A stretch of DNA of 17,752 nt. Origin: Muribaculaceae bacterium (GTDB lineage: Bacteria; Bacteroidota; Bacteroidia; Bacteroidales; Muribaculaceae). The position numbers and the translations under genes are program-made. The notes beneath the pieces were generated by a model that did not search any database, was not told the origin of the DNA, and was given only the letters and a program-made list of their open reading frames with translations. Positions within the stretch are counted from its first letter, which is position 1. Every line of letters starts with the position of its first letter. The stretch covers positions 1 through 17,752 of the forward strand of contig JAEDNZ010000017.1 in assembly GCA_016302215.1 (NCBI GenBank), read 5' to 3'. Below, in pieces: positions 14,974 to 17,752 of this stretch.

Positions 14974-16116
14974 ATGGCGGCGGTGCATCGCTTGATGATA
15001 GCGGCGGTGGCCTCGGGCGCGGCGCTGCTTATGGCGAGCTGCGCCGGCGGCGGGGCCGACAGGGCTGACGATTGCGCAGGTGACACTCTGACGCATCATG
15101 CCTCTCTGCTGACGCTGGTGGATTGCGGCGATAGGGTGGTGGCTGAGATTGCCGACCCATGGCACGGAGGTGCCACGCTGCATCGCTATGTGCTTGTGGG
15201 GCGTGACGTCGATGTGGCTGCCGATGAGGCTGCCGGTGCTGAGGTGGTGCGTGTGCCACTGCAGCGGTCGGTGGTGTATTCGGCTGTGCACACCGCTGCG
15301 ATAACCGAAATCGGCGCTGTCAATGCTATTGCCGGTGTAGCCGACGCTATGTATTTTGCCGCCGGCGACACAGTAGCTGCGCTTGTCAAGAGTGGCCGGA
15401 TAGCTGATATCGGCAGCTCGATGCAGCCATCGGTGGAGCGTGTCATTGACATTGATGCTGATGCGGTGCTGCTGTCGCCCTATGAGAATACCGGCCACGG
15501 GGTCATCGCCTCGGCGGGCGTGCCTATCATCGATATGGCTGATTATATGGAGAATACGCCGCAGGGTAGGGCGGAGTGGCTGCTGCTGCTCGGCGAGCTG
15601 TATGGTTGCCGGGAGGAGGCGAAGACCATCTATGACAAGGTGGTGGCTGACTATAATGCGCTAAAGGCTAAGGCCGCGGCGGCCGGCGGCCGGCGCCCGC
15701 CGGTGCTGATGGAGATGCCTCAGCGCGGAGTGTGGTATGCGCCGGCCGGCGACAGCTTTATGTCGCACATGATAAGTGATGCCGGCGGCGTCAACCCATG
15801 GGCCTACACCGAGGGCAGCGGCTCTGTGCAGCTCGATGTGCCGGCGGTGATTGACCGCGCGGAGGAGGCTGATGTGTGGCTTGTGCGCACTTTCGGCTAC
15901 GATGTGACTTTGCCGCTGCTCGCTGACGCTTCGACGCTGGTCACGCGCATCCGGGCGTATAAGACCGGCAATGTGTATGGCTGCAACACTGCTACGGCGG
16001 CGATTTTCAATGACATAGCCTTTCACCCGGAGCGTGTGTTGGCTGACTTTGTGGCTATTTTTCATCCTCAGGTAATGCCGGGCTACACGCTGCGGTATTA
16101 TCGCAAAGCGCAGTGA
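14974..16116 (+). CDS. Iron/cobalamin-type ABC transporter substrate-binding lipoprotein
   Basis: A 380-residue periplasmic binding protein of the BtuF/FepB class (PF01497-like), anchored as a lipoprotein. The signal (MAAVHRLMIAA and a hydrophobic run) ends in LMASC with lipidated Cys23. Class III features are RSVVYSAVHTAAITEIGAVN (about 91-110), GRIADIGSS, SVERVIDIDADAVLLSPYEN and a later lobe with GDSFMSHMISDAGGVNPW. It would pass a ferric chelate, heme or cobalamin to the permease encoded next. The ligand cannot be told from sequence. The start lies 2 nt after rpiB and the stop abuts the permease gene. Codons 233-244 fall in a 32-nt run of pure G/C encoding an Ala-Gly-Arg-Pro-rich linker, probably flexible. 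Confidence 0.88.
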   Translation: MAAVHRLMIAAVASGAALLMASCAGGGADRADDCAGDTLTHHASLLTLVDCGDRVVAEIADPWHGGATLHRYVLVGRDVDVAADEAAGAEVVRVPLQRSVVYSAVHTAAITEIGAVNAIAGVADAMYFAAGDTVAALVKSGRIADIGSSMQPSVERVIDIDADAVLLSPYENTGHGVIASAGVPIIDMADYMENTPQGRAEWLLLLGELYGCREEAKTIYDKVVADYNALKAKAAAAGGRRPPVLMEMPQRGVWYAPAGDSFMSHMISDAGGVNPWAYTEGSGSVQLDVPAVIDRAEEADVWLVRTFGYDVTLPLLADASTLVTRIRAYKTGNVYGCNTATAAIFNDIAFHPERVLADFVAIFHPQVMPGYTLRYYRKAQ

Positions 16117-16121
16117 TATAT

Positions 16122-17171
16122 ATGAGAGGCATTGACAATACACAGAGCTATGGTCGCAGTCAGCGCTTAGTCATTGTGGCGTGGCTGGTGGCCTGCGTGG
16201 TGCTGTTTCCCGTGAGCCTCCTTGTCGGGTCGGTGGATATCCCGGCGGCCGATGTGGTGGCGGCACTGACGGGTAGCGATGACGTGGGCCGCGAGGCGTG
16301 GCGCGTAATAGTGCTTGAGTCGCGACTGCCGGCGGCAGTGGTGGCTCTGCTGTGTGGCGCAGCCTTGTCAGTGGCGGGGTTGCTGATGCAGACGTGCTTT
16401 ACCAACCCGCTTGCCGGGCCGTCGATATTAGGTATCTCCACCGGCGCCGGACTTGGAGTGGCATTGGTGATGCTGGCATGCGGCGGCGCTGCTGTGGGTG
16501 TCTGGGGCGAGACGGCTGTCATCGGCGGCGCTTTTGTTGGCGCCATGGCGGTGATGCTGATGCTGTTGGCGCTTAGTGCCGTGGTGCGTTCGTCGATAAT
16601 GCTGCTAATAGTGGGTATCCTCATCGGCTATGTGACGTCGTCGGCCATATCGTTGCTGAATTTCTTTGCCACGCAAGAGGGCGTGCACTCGTATGTGATA
16701 TGGGGTCTGGGCAGCTTCACCGGAGTGACGCCGGGGCGATTGCCGGCGTTGGCAATGATGACTGTGGCGGCATTGGTGGTGGCGATGGTGTTTGCCAAGC
16801 CGCTCAATGCCATGCTCCTTGGCGAGCGGTATGCGGCGTCAGTGGGCGTGAATGTGGCTCGATTGCGCCGCGCGCTGGTGCTCATTTCTGGCCTACTGAC
16901 GGCTGTGGTAACAGCCTATTGCGGGCCTATCGGATTTATCGGTCTGGTGGTGCCGCATATCGCGCGACTGACGCTGCGGTCGTCAAATCATCGCTACCTG
17001 CTGCCGTGCACGGCGCTGGCTGGCGGGGCTGTGGGTCTGCTGTGCCTGGTGGTCAGCGTGCTGCCGGGGCAGTCTGGGGTATTGCCCATCAATGCCATCA
17101 CGCCTATCATCGGTGTGCCGGTGATACTATATGTGATACTAAACAGGCGCAAGATATTTTACTTTAATTGA
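16122..17171 (+). CDS. FecCD/BtuC-family ABC transporter permease
   Basis: A 349-residue, highly hydrophobic inner-membrane permease of the FecCD family, which normally has about ten membrane helices and works as a homodimer. The signature RLPAAVVALLCGAALSVAG (68-86) leads into LMQTCFTNPLAGPSILGIST (88-107). YCGPIGFIGLVVPHIARL (266-283) is the cytoplasmic loop that docks the ATPase. PINAITPIIGVPVILYVI near 322-339 closes the protein. I chose the ATG at 16122; a GTG at 16113 overlaps the previous stop and would add only three residues. It forms one operon with the binding protein before it and the ATPase 2 nt after it. The substrate class is ferric siderophore, heme or cobalamin. Confidence 0.93.
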   Translation: MRGIDNTQSYGRSQRLVIVAWLVACVVLFPVSLLVGSVDIPAADVVAALTGSDDVGREAWRVIVLESRLPAAVVALLCGAALSVAGLLMQTCFTNPLAGPSILGISTGAGLGVALVMLACGGAAVGVWGETAVIGGAFVGAMAVMLMLLALSAVVRSSIMLLIVGILIGYVTSSAISLLNFFATQEGVHSYVIWGLGSFTGVTPGRLPALAMMTVAALVVAMVFAKPLNAMLLGERYAASVGVNVARLRRALVLISGLLTAVVTAYCGPIGFIGLVVPHIARLTLRSSNHRYLLPCTALAGGAVGLLCLVVSVLPGQSGVLPINAITPIIGVPVILYVILNRRKIFYFN

Positions 17172-17173
17172 TT

Positions 17174-17752
17174 ATGGTGCTGTCAACACATTCACTGTCA
17201 GTAGGCTATGCAGCCGGGGCGTCGCATCGCAAGGTGGTGCTTGAAGGTATTGACGCTCATTTGGCGGCTCGCACACTCATAGTGCTCGTGGGGGCTAACG
17301 GCAGCGGCAAATCCACGCTGCTGCGCACGCTGTGTGGGGCGCAGCCGGCGTTGAGCGGCGAGATATACATCGCCGGGGTGCCGTTGTCGAGCATGAGTGT
17401 AGCGGCGCGGGCGTCACAGTTGGCGCTGGTGCTTACTGACAATAGCAGCGGCGGCGGCCTCACCGTAGAAGAGGCTGTGGCGATAGGGCGGCATCCATAC
17501 ACGGGCCTTTGGGGGCGCCTGTCGCGCAAGGACCATGATATCATAGCCGGCGCCATTGAGGCTGTGGGGATGGCCGACAAGCGCCATCGCTTTCTGGCTA
17601 CTCTCAGCGATGGCGAGCGGCAAAAAGTGATGATAGCGCGAGCCTTGGCACAGGACACGCCTATAATAGTGCTCGATGAGCCGACATCGTATCTCGATGT
17701 GGCGGCTCGCTTTGAGATAATGGCGCTGATGCGGCGGCTCGTCGATGACCTG
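17174..17752 (+). CDS. ABC transporter ATP-binding protein (FecE/BtuD type), 3' truncated
   Basis: The first 193 residues of an ATPase that runs off the right edge. Walker A is GANGSGKST (40-48), the signature is LSDGERQ (144-150) and Walker B is IIVLDEP (164-170) with catalytic Glu169, followed by a D-loop SYLD. LTVEEAVAIGRHPYTG (97-112) is typical of iron/B12 importer ATPases. The Q-loop position reads VLTDN rather than containing the usual Gln. It starts 2 nt after the permease stop and should power the adjacent importer. The H-loop histidine lies beyond the window, so completeness cannot be judged. Confidence 0.93.
   Translation, partial: MVLSTHSLSVGYAAGASHRKVVLEGIDAHLAARTLIVLVGANGSGKSTLLRTLCGAQPALSGEIYIAGVPLSSMSVAARASQLALVLTDNSSGGGLTVEEAVAIGRHPYTGLWGRLSRKDHDIIAGAIEAVGMADKRHRFLATLSDGERQKVMIARALAQDTPIIVLDEPTSYLDVAARFEIMALMRRLVDDL

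Noticed and set aside
1..17752. Search for CRISPR arrays, tRNA or rRNA genes, insertion sequences, phage or toxin-antitoxin genes
   Set aside because: No regular repeat-spacer array, cloverleaf-like gene, transposase motif or terminal inverted repeat was seen by eye. Nearly all DNA is taken up by housekeeping-type genes.

Overview
The window looks like ordinary chromosome from a member of the Bacteroidales. A Muribaculaceae-like gut bacterium is my best guess, because coding DNA is rather G+C-rich while the gene set is Bacteroides-like. The evidence for the phylum is fourfold. Intergenic regions carry the Bacteroidetes promoter pattern TTTG / about 19-21 nt / TAnnTTTG, and there are no convincing Shine-Dalgarno sites. 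The glycogen synthase is of the eukaryote-like GT3 type. RecQ has the long inserted form I associate with Bacteroidetes. A sigma factor is followed by a small membrane protein. I see no tRNA, rRNA, insertion sequence, phage gene, CRISPR array or other sign of a mobile region.

Layout. Every gene from 1 to 9797 is on the minus strand and every gene from 10072 to the end is on the plus strand, so the switch is a 274-bp divergent promoter region. Read in transcription order, the minus half holds four groups. (a) A DJ-1/PfpI protein (9797-9216). (b) An ECF-type sigma factor, a coiled-coil four-TM membrane protein and an AlkD-like HEAT-repeat protein (9123-7389). (c) A cation diffusion facilitator with its own promoter (7267-6356). 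(d) A tight operon of clostripain-like lipoprotein, MscS-type channel, RecJ and RecQ (6207-237), with junctions of -4, +15 and +2 nt. A sodium-symporter gene with its own promoter begins right after recQ and runs off the left edge. The plus half holds a glycogen module (GT3 synthase, then GT35 phosphorylase), closed by a strong terminator at 14400-14446. After it comes an operon of rpiB and a complete-looking FecCD/BtuCD-type uptake ABC system (lipoprotein, permease, ATPase), cut off at the right edge inside the ATPase.

How the genes work together. RecJ (5'-3' ssDNA exonuclease) and RecQ (3'-5' helicase) are classical RecF-pathway partners and sit 2 nt apart. The synthase and phosphorylase build and break down storage glucan. 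The ABC genes would import a siderophore, heme or cobalamin after outer-membrane uptake. The sigma factor and the adjacent membrane protein may form a signalling pair, but that is inference.

Several ORFs extend upstream of their true starts. Promoters placed inside the extensions support start codons at 7267 (CDF) and 10072 (glycogen synthase), and a weaker one supports 14519 (RpiB). No intergenic stretch exceeds 300 bp. I found no convincing unknown system. The best leads are a roughly 65-residue insert in the MscS channel, the sigma/membrane-protein pair, and dyads or repeats that overlap or adjoin promoters.
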